From NCBI GenBank assembly GCA_948474755.1, contig CAOLHI010000742.1:459053-523052 (forward strand): a DNA stretch of 64,000 bases, in the 5' to 3' direction. This DNA comes from Ctenosaura bakeri (taxonomy: Eukaryota; Chordata; Lepidosauria; Squamata; Iguanidae). This document shows positions 50,201-59,669 of the stretch, piece after piece. Under the pieces are notes generated by a model. That model made no database searches and was not told where the DNA came from. It worked only from the letters and a program-made list of their open reading frames with translations. The position numbers were made by a program, and so were the translations under genes. Each line of letters starts with the position of its first letter. Within the stretch, counting starts at the first letter, position 1.

Positions 50201-53200
50201 TAACCATTCATTTAATTTCTACTCTTGGAAAGCTCAACCTATCCTATGCCACAGCATTTACAGGGCTAACACATTGCAAGCAATGCCAGTATACAAGAAA
50301 AAAAATCTCGGATCCACATTTGCAATGGATCTCCCTTACTATTCTCTTAAAACTTTCATTTAAAAAAAAGGATAAAAGGGTTGCCTTCTCTTCTTCTGTT
50401 AATATCCAGTCCCATACACATTTTCTGAGTGAACCCCCGGGAGAGTGAGCACGGTGGAGGGCTGCGGCTGGCTAGAGACGGGGCGGGAGGAGGGAGCTGA
50501 GGAGGGGCTGGGGGCTTGGGGGACCAGGCGCTCACACCCGCCCTCTCCCCTTCACTCGCTCCTCGCTGCCCCCCTTCTCTGGCCTCCGCTGGCCACCGAG
50601 GCCCGGCCCTCTCCTGCCGCCTCCCTCCTGGTATGGCAGGGGCGGCAACGCGGCGGCATGTCCCGCCTCACCCCCAGCCCCTCGCGCGGTCGCTCCCAGG
50701 CACGGCCTGTGGCCATGTCGGCCGTGGGGCTGGAGCGCTCCCCAAGCGAGTGCACGCGCGTGCAGTGAGAGGGGCCTGACAGGCCGCGTGGCCCCTTCCC
50801 CTCCCGCAGGGAAGGGAGCCACGATATTGCCCTCCCTCCCTGTCGCTGTGCCACGCCCCCTGGGGGTCACTTCCATGACAGCGGGCCCCGCGTCCGGCCT
50901 TCCCCGCATGCCGGACCAGATGGAGGTGTTGGATGTGGTTCACCCCCAGCTCGTACTCGACCATGGCCAGCTGCACAGCACACAGGCGCTTCGCCTCGCC
51001 GCTGCCACCGCCGTGGCCGTCATCTCCATCTTCGCCCGCCTCCTCGGAGCCCAGCAGCTGCTTAATGCCTTCGAGCAGCTCCCGGGCATTATACTTGGAG
51101 CAATAGGGCTTGGTCTCCAGGTCCTTCTTGGACTCCGTGTACGAGAGGTTGAGGGCGCCATGGAACTTATCACAGATCGAAGCCCACTCCGAAGGCGCCG
51201 CCATTTCTTCCGTCGCTCGCTCGGCGGCCTTTCTCTCAGCGGGTTTTAACGGTGCCCACTCTCACCTCTCCTGTTGGCTAGTTCACATGCGCAGTCAGAG
51301 AGCGTGAAAGGAAATGGGCTCCTGCCGCCATGACTTTCTTCCCTTAGTTAAAATGGGGGCGAGATGGTTTGGGAGCGTCAGAAGCTCAACCTGAGAAGGG
51401 CTTGAAGCGAGGACAGAAAGGACACGGTCCCCCAGAACGTTGTTAAAATTCTATTTTCCACCATTCTGGTGCCTAAAGCTAGTGGGAATTACTGTATAGT
51501 GCAACAGCAAGCTCTAGACTAGGTGTCTCGGTTCCTAAGACCATTGGAAATATGTGTTTTCCGATGGTCTTAGGCGACCCCTGTGAAAGGGTCGTTCGAC
51601 TCCCAAAGGGGTCATGACCCACAGGTTGAGAACTGTTAGTGTAAGTGTTTGAGTCTGATGGCCCAAGAGGTCCCTTCCAGCTCTATGATTTTATGATTCT
51701 TCTAATTCTGGGAGGCCACAGAGAATAATTATTTTCTTCTTTCAACTCAGGGGCCATTGTACTTTTTCAAGATCAGTTCATAGTCATCTGCTACATGTCT
51801 CTGTGGTGACTTTTATAGCATATGAAGGAAAATATGTATCTGAAACATTCAGTAAATACATGCTTAGAAGCAATGACTGTCTAGGACCTCCAGCTCTCCA
51901 TATACTATGTTTTTCCAGACACATGTTGATCCACACGTTGGTTAATGTGCGGACAAACAGGAATTAGATTTTTTGAATATGTTTTCCAATACTATGTGAA
52001 TGCTCACATTTAAAGTTAATGCAATGCTAGAAATTTGGAGACTGAAGGAAATTTGGGGGGGGAGAATTCTTATGGGGCGCAATGCTGTCGTTGTGCCATC
52101 CCCAAAGACTATTTCAACAATACTTTTCTAATTTCTCCCATTGTGATTGTGAGCAAAAAGCCTTAAGCATTGGCCTAGCATTAGGAATTGGCTTAACAAA
52201 GAATTCTCTTACCTTATCTAGCACCAGTGAAATGGGTTCTTCATTCTGCTCCAGGCCTTGCCTTTTTGTTGTAGGTTCCTCAGCAGCTGAACTTGTGATG
52301 GAGGGGGCATGCTTCTGAGAACTTCTCTTCCGACTGTTAACAGGAGACACAGAAGCTTCTGATAGGCAGGGTGAATCTTGGCCCTTACAATCTCCATTTC
52401 CCTTTTCTTGAAGACTTTCACACGGGAAATTGTCATGAAGACTGCCACATAGCATATAAAGTGATGCAGATGGCAAGTATACGAAAGGCTGATTGGGGAG
52501 CACAGTGGCTTTCCTAGTCTCTGTGTTGGAAGCTGACAGACTAGACAGTGGCAATGCTTGGTCATATGTTCCACTGGTAAGAGACATGTTGGAAGTCGCT
52601 TTTGAAGGGAGGGGAGGGAAGGCCTTAAGACAATAGTCTGAGTCTCCAGAAACAGGAAGAACGGAGAAGGGTGAAATGACGCCCAGGTTTCTTGTGGCTT
52701 CAAAACTTTTGCTACAAAGATGAAGGAAACAGTTAGACTAGAGCCATGGCACAGTCAACTCTTCTTAGCCTAACCCACCCAAACATCTAAATTTGGATAC
52801 GTTTTCTATTATTTGTCTGAAAATTCATAAGCTTCCCTTCATCAAAAGGTATCAGGGTGATGAACAGTGAACATATAATAAAAATAAAGAATACAAACAT
52901 AAAGCAACAATAGTAAGGCTGTAAAAAACTATAAAACAGACAGAGCAGTTTGAAATTCCCAGATAAACACAAAGATTTTGACCTAGCACCAAAAGAATTA
53001 TACGATTGTCATCAGTTACACATCCACAGTGACAGTGTTCCACAAATGGCCTGCCACAGTAGTGAAGGCACTTTCCTCAGCTGCCATACTACCAGCAGAA
53101 GGCACTTTAAGAAGAGTGTCATCTTAAGTCACAGGCTGGCTGGCACAGAGAGATGCATTCTATCAGGTATTTGGATCCTGCACTATTTATAAATATTAAC

Positions 53201-56200
53201 AGATAAGGAACTGGCGCAGCTTTATTAGGATTGGTGTAATATGAATCCATCTAGTCATTTCTCTTCATATTCTAGCCATCTCATTCTATAGTAGTTGAAG
53301 CTCACATGTTATCTTCAATGTAGCTATAAACAACACACCACGGACCATTTACCAACTATCCTTTGATAACAGCACAGCACTGCTGTGCTTCTGAGTTCCT
53401 TGAAGAACCTCCAAAAGGAACGATGAGCTTTCTTAGTGAACTTGGGAGGAAGTGTGCAAGTCCATTCTGTTTGCTATGATTTGTGCGTGTGTACTGCAAG
53501 TCCAGAATCCAGTCAAATCTGGGAGTATCCACACAGGAATGGCTACTCTACCCCATGAAATTCTTTGTGAATGATAAACTCTCTCTCAGTAACTCATATG
53601 CATTGCATATCCCAACTACAGGCTCCACGCCTAACGTACATAAGATGCACAGGAGCCACAGTTTGGTAGGTTAAACCAAATATTAAGGCAGAACATAGTT
53701 TTTACAGATTGTTACATGAAAATCTTAATATACCTTGTGTTATCCTCCATCTTCTGACAGCAAACAGATGCAAGATTTATCATTTTGGAGCAGTAATCAT
53801 CTGAAGAATGAAGGAAAAGTGGAACAAATCACTAATAGTGAAGCTTATCTTTGTACTGTGTGAAGAGCAGATGCACAAACATCCAGTTACATCTTTGCTA
53901 AATGGCCAAGAGATGTGAAAAGTCAAGGAGAAGACAGTATCCTGCAATCTCTTTTGTTACAAGGAACCAGAAGTAACACCTTGATCATTATTGATTTTCT
54001 ACACTGCCTCATGATCATTCCTTTTGTTCCCTTTGACAACCCCTATTTCTAGGCCAGCAACATATCTTTGTATTATAACTATTATCTGACAGCTACACAG
54101 TTTCCTGCTTTGTCCTTCCCTAATACTTCACATCGTCCTTATCCTCCCAGAACTGAGCATCCTGCCTTTTAAACACGGCTTTACAAAACAGTCTATATAG
54201 AAATACAAGAATTTGTAAATTTTGGTTGATCGTGGTGGTCAGCCAACCTATATGCTTGCCAGGATGCTCTGATCACTATGCTTGGAGGCATCCCAACCCC
54301 CATGGAAATCTAACGTGACTGTGAGAACAATAATCTGCTGCATTACAGCACTTTTGTGCTTCCAAACAAAGTCCTAGCTGATTCCTGCTGAGCTTAAGAG
54401 TAGGGAAAAAGACCATCCTTTGATCATAGCGCAGCAGGGCTGTGCTTTCGAGCTCCTTAAAGAGCCACCAAAGGAACAATGAGCTTTCTTAGTGAATTTG
54501 GGAGGAAGTGTGTTAGGATTGCCCCAGGAATCTTACTGTGCTTTAAAGGTGCTCTGGTGGCTTGTAGTTATAGCGACATGATGTTCCATCCTGTTTTTCA
54601 GGCCTAAGCCCAGCAGAAGGGCTGGAGCTTGTTAAATTCATTGAAGTGAAGGAGGGCAAGGATGCTCCATGGCTTTCATGGTGAGTGAAGATGTAAATCC
54701 CTAAGAAAACTGGAGCCTGGAGTTCAGAACGAATTCTCTGTATTTTATAGCTCAGTTCTGTTCTCCCATGGAACTCATACTCAATAACAGCGCACAGATT
54801 TTGGAGCACTTAATATACCAGGCCCGCTATACACTGTGCCCCATGCAGAGATACATCCATTGTCAAAGAATTCTAGTAAGACCTTCAAATCACTTTATAA
54901 AAACTTTACAGTGCTAAACTGTGAAAGCACTATAAATGAGATTGTTCCAGTGAGTTCCATCTTACCAGGAACCATAAAATAATATTCTGCCCTTCCATTT
55001 AGAGGGCATTACTGTCTGCCAAATTCTAACAAAAGAAACACAGTTTAAGCTGGTGCACAGGAATGGATTTACCAAGAAATACTATGGATGTAAACTAGAA
55101 GTTATAGATAGAGCACTGTTGGAAGGGTGCAAGTCCTGCAACTATTACCTTGTTTTCCTCTGCGTGGGCTGCTGGGCTCAGAGTTGACCTTCCTCTTGAC
55201 CACTTCAGAAGGCTGCACAGTGTTGAAAGAAGCATGACGGGACAGCCGCTCTTTTTTAGCAGCACACGCCTGGCGTGGAACATGTGACGCCCCCTTCATT
55301 TCTGTTAAAGCAGCATAGGTTGAAAGGTCCATCTTTATGTCACCTAAACAAACAGATTCTTGTTAGGTTAGCTAGTCAGTGGATAAACAGAGCTTAGAAA
55401 AGCTACTTTTTTAGACTGTAGTTCCCAGAATCCTCCATTAGCATGACCAGCTGTAGTTGTCCCTCCAAAGGAATTTTTCTGAGCTCTGAAAATAATCCAT
55501 AGTCATTGTATCACTTACCATGCCACAAAAACAGTGGATAAATCTTAAAGAGATGCTTTCTATTGTCCAGAAATTAACATTCTACACTGGAAAATAAATT
55601 ACACCTTATTCTAACAAATTTCACACCAAAATCCATTCACCTAATTCCCAGCTATCTAGGCAACACATAGAATGGTAAAGTGTCTCTTTGTTTTACATCA
55701 GTATGTCATGTACATAATGTCAACTTGTGTGCCAAGACTACTTGTTGATTAAATATTGTGGCCAACGTTCAACAACATGCTTGTGAAGTGTGAATTTATA
55801 TTCACATAGTCAAACTGTGGTGCTACTACAACACCTGTCCTTGAATACAGACATTGGGCAACTGATTACATATCTGCCATTCTGTTTCTTCTATGCAAAT
55901 GGAAATATGCAATGGCTGTTCCTGCAATCCCAGTGGATCAAATGGCAGCCTGAAAGCACTGGCAAATATTTATGACCCTTCTAAGAATGTGCAACTGCAT
56001 GGGAAACAGTTACACCTGAGGAAATCTGCTTATACAACCAAAAGCTGAACATATTCTGTTGCACAGCAGCCCAAAAAAGTAGAACTGCATGTGTCAGGCA
56101 ATTTATATGTTAGCAAGACATCAACCGGACTGCAGCCTCTCTGTGCTTCATTTTCACATATCAGCTTGCTAGGTCAAACACTTTGTTTCCTCCTGGCTTG

Positions 56201-59200
56201 ACATGATGGGAGTCTTGGCACACTATATGGACAGTAAATTAGTTCTATTAGTAAACAATCATTAAAGCCATACATATAACAGAATAGTTATCACCCAAAG
56301 AGACCTTTGGTGGAGGGGTACCCCCATATGGCATTTCTGTAGTGTTAAGGACTTGGTTTTCTGTTGACCTGTGCCTGGATGTTATGAGGTTGCTTTTACA
56401 CAGATCTAAAAAACAGTTTAGGGCTATCTGGTTTGCAAGGATCAGGTATGACAATAAGACACTCACAGGAAGGATGTATTATAAAGAAAATTACCATTGT
56501 CACTATTGAATTCTACAGGCCCAATCCACTTGAAAGCGGGCTTACGTCCTCTCTCTTCTGTTACGTGCACTTTCTTTATGAGTCCAAGGCTTGTCAAGAC
56601 GTTGGCAATATCATATAATCTTCGTACCTTTGCTGAAAGGAAAGTTGTTTAAGTTCAAATGTAATATTACATTTAAAAGAAATGCTAACTAATGAGGCAA
56701 AAGAAGTGCTACCAAAACCTTGAAAAATATAGAAAACATGTATAGAAATAAAATGTTTCTAAGCTGTTTGGGATGGGTAGGTACAGACTGAACTCTTACT
56801 CTGACCAGTAGCTGGACTCCCTAGCAAAATTAATATAGCAATTATGAATAGTTTTATCTATGAAACACTAGTGGTAATAAATAGTAATAATAATATTTCT
56901 TATCCACCTCTCCCCAAGGCTCGAGGTGGGGTACAACATAGATTAAAATATGAACTAAATACAACTTAAAATACAACTAAAAACACATAATACACCAATT
57001 TAAAATTCATAATTAAAAACTGACTGGGTAGGCCTGCTGGGAAGAGAGTGGGGGTTGGACTCAATGGCCATTGTAGTCTCTTCCAACATTGTGTTTCTAT
57101 TTTTTTTTAAAATTCAGACAGCACGTTTAGCTGTTGGAACTCTTCCAGCAGGTCATTCCACAGTCAATGGGCAGCTGACAAAACAGTCCTCTGGATGGCC
57201 ACTGCCAGTCTAATCCTGGTTGGTTTAAGTATATGCTCCCAAAGGACCTGAGTATATGGGACGGATTGTATGGGAGGAGGCAATCCTGCAGGTAACTTGG
57301 AACCAAACCATGTAGAGCTTTGAAAGTAATAACCAACACTTTGTACTTTGCCTAGAAACTAACTGGCAGCCCCTGGAGTGATTTTAATATTGGTGTGATA
57401 TACTCACTCCTTGGTGTACCTGTAATCAATCTGGCTGCCATATTTTGGACCAGCTGGAGCTTAACTGGGTACAAAGGTAGCCCAGTGTACAGCACATTGC
57501 TTAAGTCCAACCTGGAGGTTACCAGCACTACCATCTTTAGGTTTTCCAATTCTAGGAATGGCTGCAGTTGGCGTATCAGCTGAAGCTAATAACAAGCACT
57601 CTTGTGTGTTGCATCTATCTGAGCTGACATTTGGGGGGATGGATCCATGAGCGTTCCCAAACTGCAAACAAATTCTTTCAGGGGGAGTTTGACCCCATCC
57701 AGAATTGACTGACACATTTCCAATCCCAAATTAGGACCCTTAATAGTAAGCACCTCTGTCTTCTCTGGATTCAATTTCAATTTGTTTTTCTTCATCCAGC
57801 TCATTACCTTCTCCAAGCATTCATTTAGAGGAGACGTACTATCCCTAGCTAAGACTGATTTTGAAGGCATGGAGAAATATATTTGGGTATCATCAGCATA
57901 CTGATAGCACCCCATCCTATACCTCTGGATGACCTCTCCCAATGATTTCATGTAGGTGTTAAAAAAGCACTGGGAATAGAATGGCACCTTGAGGTATGCC
58001 ATATAATAGCTGCTTTTTTGAGGAGCAGCTATCCCTGAGCATCACCATCTCAAACCTGCCTGAGATGTAAGAATAGAGCCATTACAACACACTGCCTCTG
58101 ATCTCCCCCCACTCCCCTCCGTTCCAGAAGGACACCATGGTCAATGGTATCAAACACCATTGAGAGGTCTAAAAGCACTAACAGGGACATGCTCTCCCCA
58201 TTACTTTATAAAAACGCGTAAGACCACTATTTTATATTATAATCCTTGAATACAGTCTGCTACTATATAAGCTAGGCAAACAACAACCAGAGCTTGGACA
58301 CATTTATTTTAATCAATGAGGACTGCAGTCTCTTTGAAATATATTAATAATCTAATACATGGCAATAAATTTCAACTGGAGCTTTATGTAATACCATTGA
58401 AGTCAGCATTACAGGAGATGATGCCATTTATCATTTTACCATTTAGTTTCATAATCATTTATCTTGAAGGCACAATGGCCAAGTACTCAGAAGCACATAC
58501 ACACACCCCTCTACCTTCAGTGCAACCCAAGGTTTTAACTTGGCCCCTGTATGACCTGATAATTATTTTCATGGAAGATACTTCCTTGAAGACTCTAAAA
58601 CAGCAAATATGCTATCTGGTTCTTTCTGTATGGCAATTATGGTCCCCAGCAACCGAATGATTATTCACCCCTCAGAAATAATTCTTACTTTTAAACTTGC
58701 TGTGATCTGCTGTATCCTGGCTTTCTTCTATCAGTATTTTTGCTGCTATGTCGAGAGTGACTATCTTGGTCTTTGAGACGAGGAACAGCATGACAAATTT
58801 TTGGCTCATAATCCTCAATGACTTGTCCTTTCTGCTGTTTGCAGCCGCTGTATTACAAACACAACCCAAATCTCAGCATGTTACTTCTATCACAGCCAAG
58901 AAAGCATTATGAAGGTTTCTCACGCAGGATTTTTTAAAAAACAAACAAAAAACATTTCCTTGTTGGAAAGCAGGTTTTTTTAATGAGCAGAAAATAATTG
59001 CCGGTAACAGATGGACAGTTGCACTTTAATTGTCTTCAGGAGAGTACAATAAAATGATATCTTGAAGACCTGCACTTGGAAAGTTAGACATCCTGGGCAG
59101 ATTTTATCTATGCAGAGTACTAGAGCAAAGAAGACTGAAACCAGACTATGTGGGTTATGTTCCAGAAAGTTGTAAAATGGGAGGCCAGCAAGAAGAAGCA

Positions 59201-59669
59201 AGAGAAGGACCAAATGTAATGGACTGGGACAGCAAGTGAGAACAATGACACAAAACTTGATTATGATATAGTTAGTGGAAAAAGGAGGGTAATCTTAAAA
59301 GATTGTTTTTTGTGTAGTAATTTGGTTTAAAATTAAAAAAAAATCTTACACTGATGACAAGAATCTGTACTTTGCCAATACCTTTAGCTAACTTACCAGA
59401 CTGACAATCTGTCTCTGAGAAGTCTTGAAAATCTAAAAAGGCCTCCTTTTTATGCTCTCCAAATCTACAGTCAAGGTCTAGCTCTTTATGTTGGAAATAA
59501 GCCATAAGTTCTTCATATTTTTGCAGCTCTCCTATTTCCTGGAGGTTTTTCAGAGTCTGACTCAAGCTATGCCGACCGTGCCAACAATACTGATTCTTAG
59601 CCACTCGACTAACAAGATCAAGAGACTCTAGGACATTCACTATGTCATAAATTCGCCTGCGTTCAACTC
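44032..59669 (-). CDS. E2F7: E2F7, atypical E2F transcriptional repressor (nine exons, 5' part outside window)
   Basis: Joined minus-strand model, in transcript order: 59669-59397, 58847-58689, 56632-56495, 55343-55149, 53800-53734, 52711-52213, 48161-47858, 46505-46078, 44208-44032. All introns are GT-AG and the phases connect without a break, giving about 745 codons to a TAA stop. E2F7 is a nuclear repressor of E2F target genes in S/G2. Unlike classical E2Fs it carries two winged-helix DNA-binding domains and needs no DP partner. Visible here: the end of domain 1 ([19 protein letters not shown]), all of domain 2 ([48 protein letters not shown]) and a Ser/Pro-rich tail ending in the conserved FFKTPGSL and QRRLEI blocks. 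E2F8 was considered, but [16 protein letters not shown] and [10 protein letters not shown] fit E2F7. The start codon and the first part of domain 1 lie beyond base 64000. One odd feature is an 11-codon tandem duplication in the tail. Confidence 0.95.
44480..44927 (-). mobile_element. Tigger/pogo-like non-autonomous DNA transposon
   Basis: Ends cagttggccctccatattca and cagtagtggaggtctgactg form imperfect terminal inverted repeats next to TA. The whole interior matches 24847-25337 in inverted orientation, including the tccttagctggc and ggtagccctatacttcctct stretches. It lies in the last E2F7 intron. Confidence 0.65.
45485..45715. repeat. Unclassified dispersed repeat, shared with 3270-3480
   Basis: The part with ctacttaactacc, gtgtgactaagtagcatctc is a direct match to 3275-3330. 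The part around 45640-45715, read on the opposite strand (tctcctgtcaactgggatgc), matches 3380-3480. So one arm is inverted relative to the other copy. Confidence 0.45.
46078..46505 (-). CDS. E2F7: E2F7 exon: Ser/Pro-rich C-terminal tail
   Basis: 428 bp, ending in phase 0. The acceptor is CTTTCCTCCAG|GATTAAACGG and the donor TTACAACAG|GTGAGAAAA. It begins [20 protein letters not shown] and holds [34 protein letters not shown] and [16 protein letters not shown]. These parallel the LNGFNVLL, SVPCMVLPS, PVLYSPA, VNFSLPGL and VYVGHPVSVVKLHQ blocks of vertebrate E2F7. Low-complexity, presumably disordered. Confidence 0.94.
47314..47472. mobile_element. Palindromic foldback MITE, family A
   Basis: Left arm ggccatttctgcactacac and right arm gtgtagtgtggaaaggcc enclose ggaatcctggggtttgca and its inverse. 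Flanked by exact cttt on both sides (47310-47313, 47473-47476). It lies in an E2F7 intron. See the family copies at 393, 7520, 15440, 17696, 17927, 29046, 30636 and 37493. Confidence 0.85.
47858..48161 (-). CDS. E2F7: E2F7 exon with an 11-codon tandem duplication
   Basis: 304 bp. The acceptor is TTTTCTTAG|AAGACCATTA and the donor ACAACTG|GTAAAGACC. It encodes [20 protein letters not shown] and, at the end, [20 protein letters not shown] then YFYVQPTTG, which match the KENE..PSLxQYxxVQ block of E2F7. In the middle the peptide [11 protein letters not shown] occurs twice in a row, encoded by two adjacent 33-bp units (47974-48006 and 48007-48039) that differ only at the last base. Confidence 0.92.
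47974..48039 (-). repeat. 33-bp in-frame tandem duplication in E2F7 coding sequence
   Basis: Unit tcttgctcccatgatcctaa plus ggatttagctgt(a/g), twice. Sixty-five of 66 bases fit a perfect duplication, so it is recent or kept homogeneous. Confidence 0.97.
48690..48942 (+). repeat. CR1-type LINE 3' end, left part (split by the hAT element)
   Basis: Plus-strand CR1-like 3' UTR: a stretch with ttacaggaaattgttttcaac, tagaaagaacttcgtgacag and ggatgtcttcaaataagaga, then gagatcctgcatt. It is interrupted at 48943 and continues at 51647. Confidence 0.7.
49260..50439. other. AT-rich interior of the hAT element, origin not recognised
   Basis: About 1.2 kb between the SPIN-like left end and the CpG block. 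Only short, unconvincing frames occur on either strand and none resembles a hAT transposase. The minus strand has AATAAA near 50170 and a 3'-UTR-like composition. It may be intron or UTR cargo, or decayed transposon interior. Confidence 0.4.
50440..50931. other. GC- and CpG-rich block of unknown origin beside the KIFBP fragment
   Basis: Strongly GC-rich, in sharp contrast to the AT-rich DNA on both sides. Open frames exist on both strands (for example + 50788-51249 and - 50668-51204), as expected for high GC, and none gives a recognisable product. A good donor-like GGGGGTGAGG lies on the minus strand at about 50672. The block could be more KIFBP gene sequence in rearranged form, or a second captured CpG island. 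Confidence 0.5.
50932..51204 (-). pseudogene. KIFBP-like first exon fragment carried in the hAT element
   Basis: From ATG at 51204 the minus strand reads [20 protein letters not shown], then [32 protein letters not shown], an acidic/Gly spacer, and [16 protein letters not shown]. This matches the N terminus of KIFBP (KIF1-binding protein, KIAA1279, a TPR-type kinesin regulator): the W..(V/I)C(E/D)KF..AL pattern, KPYxSKYxARxLLE, and AVxLAxxExxLGVNHI. Similarity stops abruptly after GVNHI (50932), where DTEELSAGEEHL should follow and no splice donor is seen. The frame stays open to 50668 through unrelated GC-rich sequence (178 codons total). Human KIFBP and E2F7 lie on different chromosomes, so this is a moved copy. 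The 5' UTR and promoter are present, so it looks like captured genomic DNA, not a retrocopy. Whether it is expressed cannot be told. Confidence 0.8.
51205..51310 (-). promoter_or_regulatory. CpG-island promoter region upstream of the KIFBP-like ATG
   Basis: GC-rich, CpG-dense sequence directly upstream of the ATG, with an NRF1-like GCGCATG on the minus strand near 51287-51294 and no TATA box. This is a typical housekeeping promoter layout. The initiator-like purine-rich GCGACGGAAGAAATGG surrounds the start codon. It sits in the middle of an E2F7 intron on the same strand as E2F7. Confidence 0.5.
51647..51702 (+). repeat. CR1-type LINE 3' end, right part
   Basis: Continues the CR1 3' terminus (gatggcccaagaggtccctt, then tatgattttatgattct). 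Joined with 48690-48942 after removing one copy of gtgtaag, it restores the usual CR1 ending, which independently supports the hAT boundaries. Confidence 0.75.
52213..52711 (-). CDS. E2F7: E2F7 long exon: central repressor tail
   Basis: 499 bp. The acceptor is CATCTTTGTAG|CAAAAGTTTT and the donor CTAGATAAG|GTAAGAGAA. The joined frame begins [20 protein letters not shown] and later holds [20 protein letters not shown], the best conserved block of the E2F7 tail. Near the end EEPTTKRQG and PISLVLDK also match vertebrate E2F7. Another open frame over the same bases is a shadow; it contains no E2F7 block. Confidence 0.93.
52860..53733. other. Rest of E2F7 intron, nothing recognised
   Basis: Ordinary AT-rich intron sequence with only short spurious open frames. 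The introns 53801-55148 and 55344-56494 likewise show no clear repeat, apart from a scrap near 55410-55465 resembling a common squamate dispersed repeat. Confidence 0.5.
53734..53800 (-). CDS. E2F7: E2F7 short exon
   Basis: 67-bp exon too small to appear as an open frame by itself. The acceptor is CATTCTTCAG|ATGATTACTG and the donor GATAACACAAG|GTATATTAAG. In the joined frame it reads [23 protein letters not shown], matching the short E2F7 segment (SLxIGSLAAVYRQKIEDNS-type) between the [10 protein letters not shown] block and the long tail exon. Phases 1 and 2 on its two sides match the neighbouring exons exactly, which is the main support. Confidence 0.85.
55149..55343 (-). CDS. E2F7: E2F7 exon: linker after DNA-binding domain 2
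   Basis: 195 bp, phase 1 to phase 1. The acceptor is TTGTTTAG|GTGACATAA and the donor AAACAAG|GTAATAGTT. It encodes [20 protein letters not shown] and further on [20 protein letters not shown] and [14 protein letters not shown]. RHxSFNTVQ and [10 protein letters not shown] are conserved E2F7 blocks. The basic/Ser-rich composition suggests a regulatory linker (inference). Confidence 0.93.
56495..56632 (-). CDS. E2F7: E2F7 exon: recognition helix of second winged-helix domain
   Basis: 138 bp. The acceptor is CTTTCAG|CAAAGGTACG and the donor GACAATG|GTAATTTTC. Translation: [20 protein letters not shown], then [20 protein letters not shown] and EFNSDN. It carries the second RRxYD motif (RRLYD) and the [13 protein letters not shown] block at the end of domain 2. 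The first codon is completed across the splice site. Confidence 0.95.
56880..58203 (-). mobile_element. L2-type LINE, 5'-truncated and frameshifted
   Basis: Reverse-transcriptase remnants in several frames on the minus strand: [20 protein letters not shown] near 58200-58130, [18 protein letters not shown] (with the catalytic YADD box) near 57920, [20 protein letters not shown] near 57420, and [20 protein letters not shown] near 57300. These are L2/CR1-clade RT and C-terminal blocks. The 3' end runs into a TAA-rich tail at about 56880. It lies in an E2F7 intron in sense orientation and is dead through frameshifts and stops. Confidence 0.85.
58689..58847 (-). CDS. E2F7: E2F7 exon: start of second winged-helix domain
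   Basis: 159 bp, phase 1 to phase 1. The acceptor is GTAATACAG|CGGCTGC and the donor TTTAAAA|GTAAGAATT. It encodes [20 protein letters not shown] followed by [20 protein letters not shown] and [13 protein letters not shown], the first helices of DNA-binding domain 2. The sequence is close to identical to vertebrate E2F7 here, which shows strong constraint. Confidence 0.95.
59397..59669 (-). CDS. E2F7: E2F7 exon: C-terminal part of first winged-helix domain
   Basis: Ninety-one codons, first exon in the window. The acceptor reads TATATCCAG|GAGTTGAACG and the donor CAGTCTG|GTAAGTTAG. It begins in phase 1 (the last base of the preceding exon completes a Gly) with [20 protein letters not shown], the recognition helix with the RRxYD DNA-contact motif shared by all E2Fs. 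[20 protein letters not shown] follows. The rest ([17 protein letters not shown] onward) is the linker between the two DNA-binding domains. A decayed copy of bases 59519-59607 is found about 1.6 kb upstream in the same intron (see 61110-61200). Confidence 0.95.

Larger units (their letters stand above)
48943..51638. mobile_element. SPIN-like hAT transposon with cargo, inserted in a CR1
   Basis: The left end starts CAGTGGTTCTCAACCTTCC and continues for about 250 bp of AT-rich sequence that I recognise as the SPIN (Space Invaders) hAT family end. The right end holds the family's GGTCGTTCGAC and GTTTTCCGATGGTCTTAGG motifs and finishes CCCACAGGTTGAGAAC, with the last five bases mutated. Flanks are gtgtaagg (48935-48942) and gtgtaagt (51639-51646), a 7-of-8 match to the 8-bp duplication hAT elements make. 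Outside them the two halves of one CR1 3' end continue. At 2.7 kb the length is near that of an autonomous SPIN, but no transposase frame is visible. The interior is foreign: a KIFBP-like first exon, a CpG-rich block and about 1.1 kb of AT-rich DNA. Confidence 0.8.

Noticed and set aside
50668..51204. KIFBP itself as a host gene at this locus.
   Set aside because: Only about 91 of over 600 codons are present, similarity stops without a splice donor, and no later KIFBP exons occur downstream on the minus strand within the window.
52218..52703. 161-codon minus-strand open frame.
   Set aside because: It is a shadow in another frame of the real E2F7 exon 52213-52711.
44032..59669. E2F8 instead of E2F7.
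   Set aside because: Linker and tail blocks ([32 protein letters not shown]) are E2F7 features; E2F8 has KNRYTWHG and a different tail.
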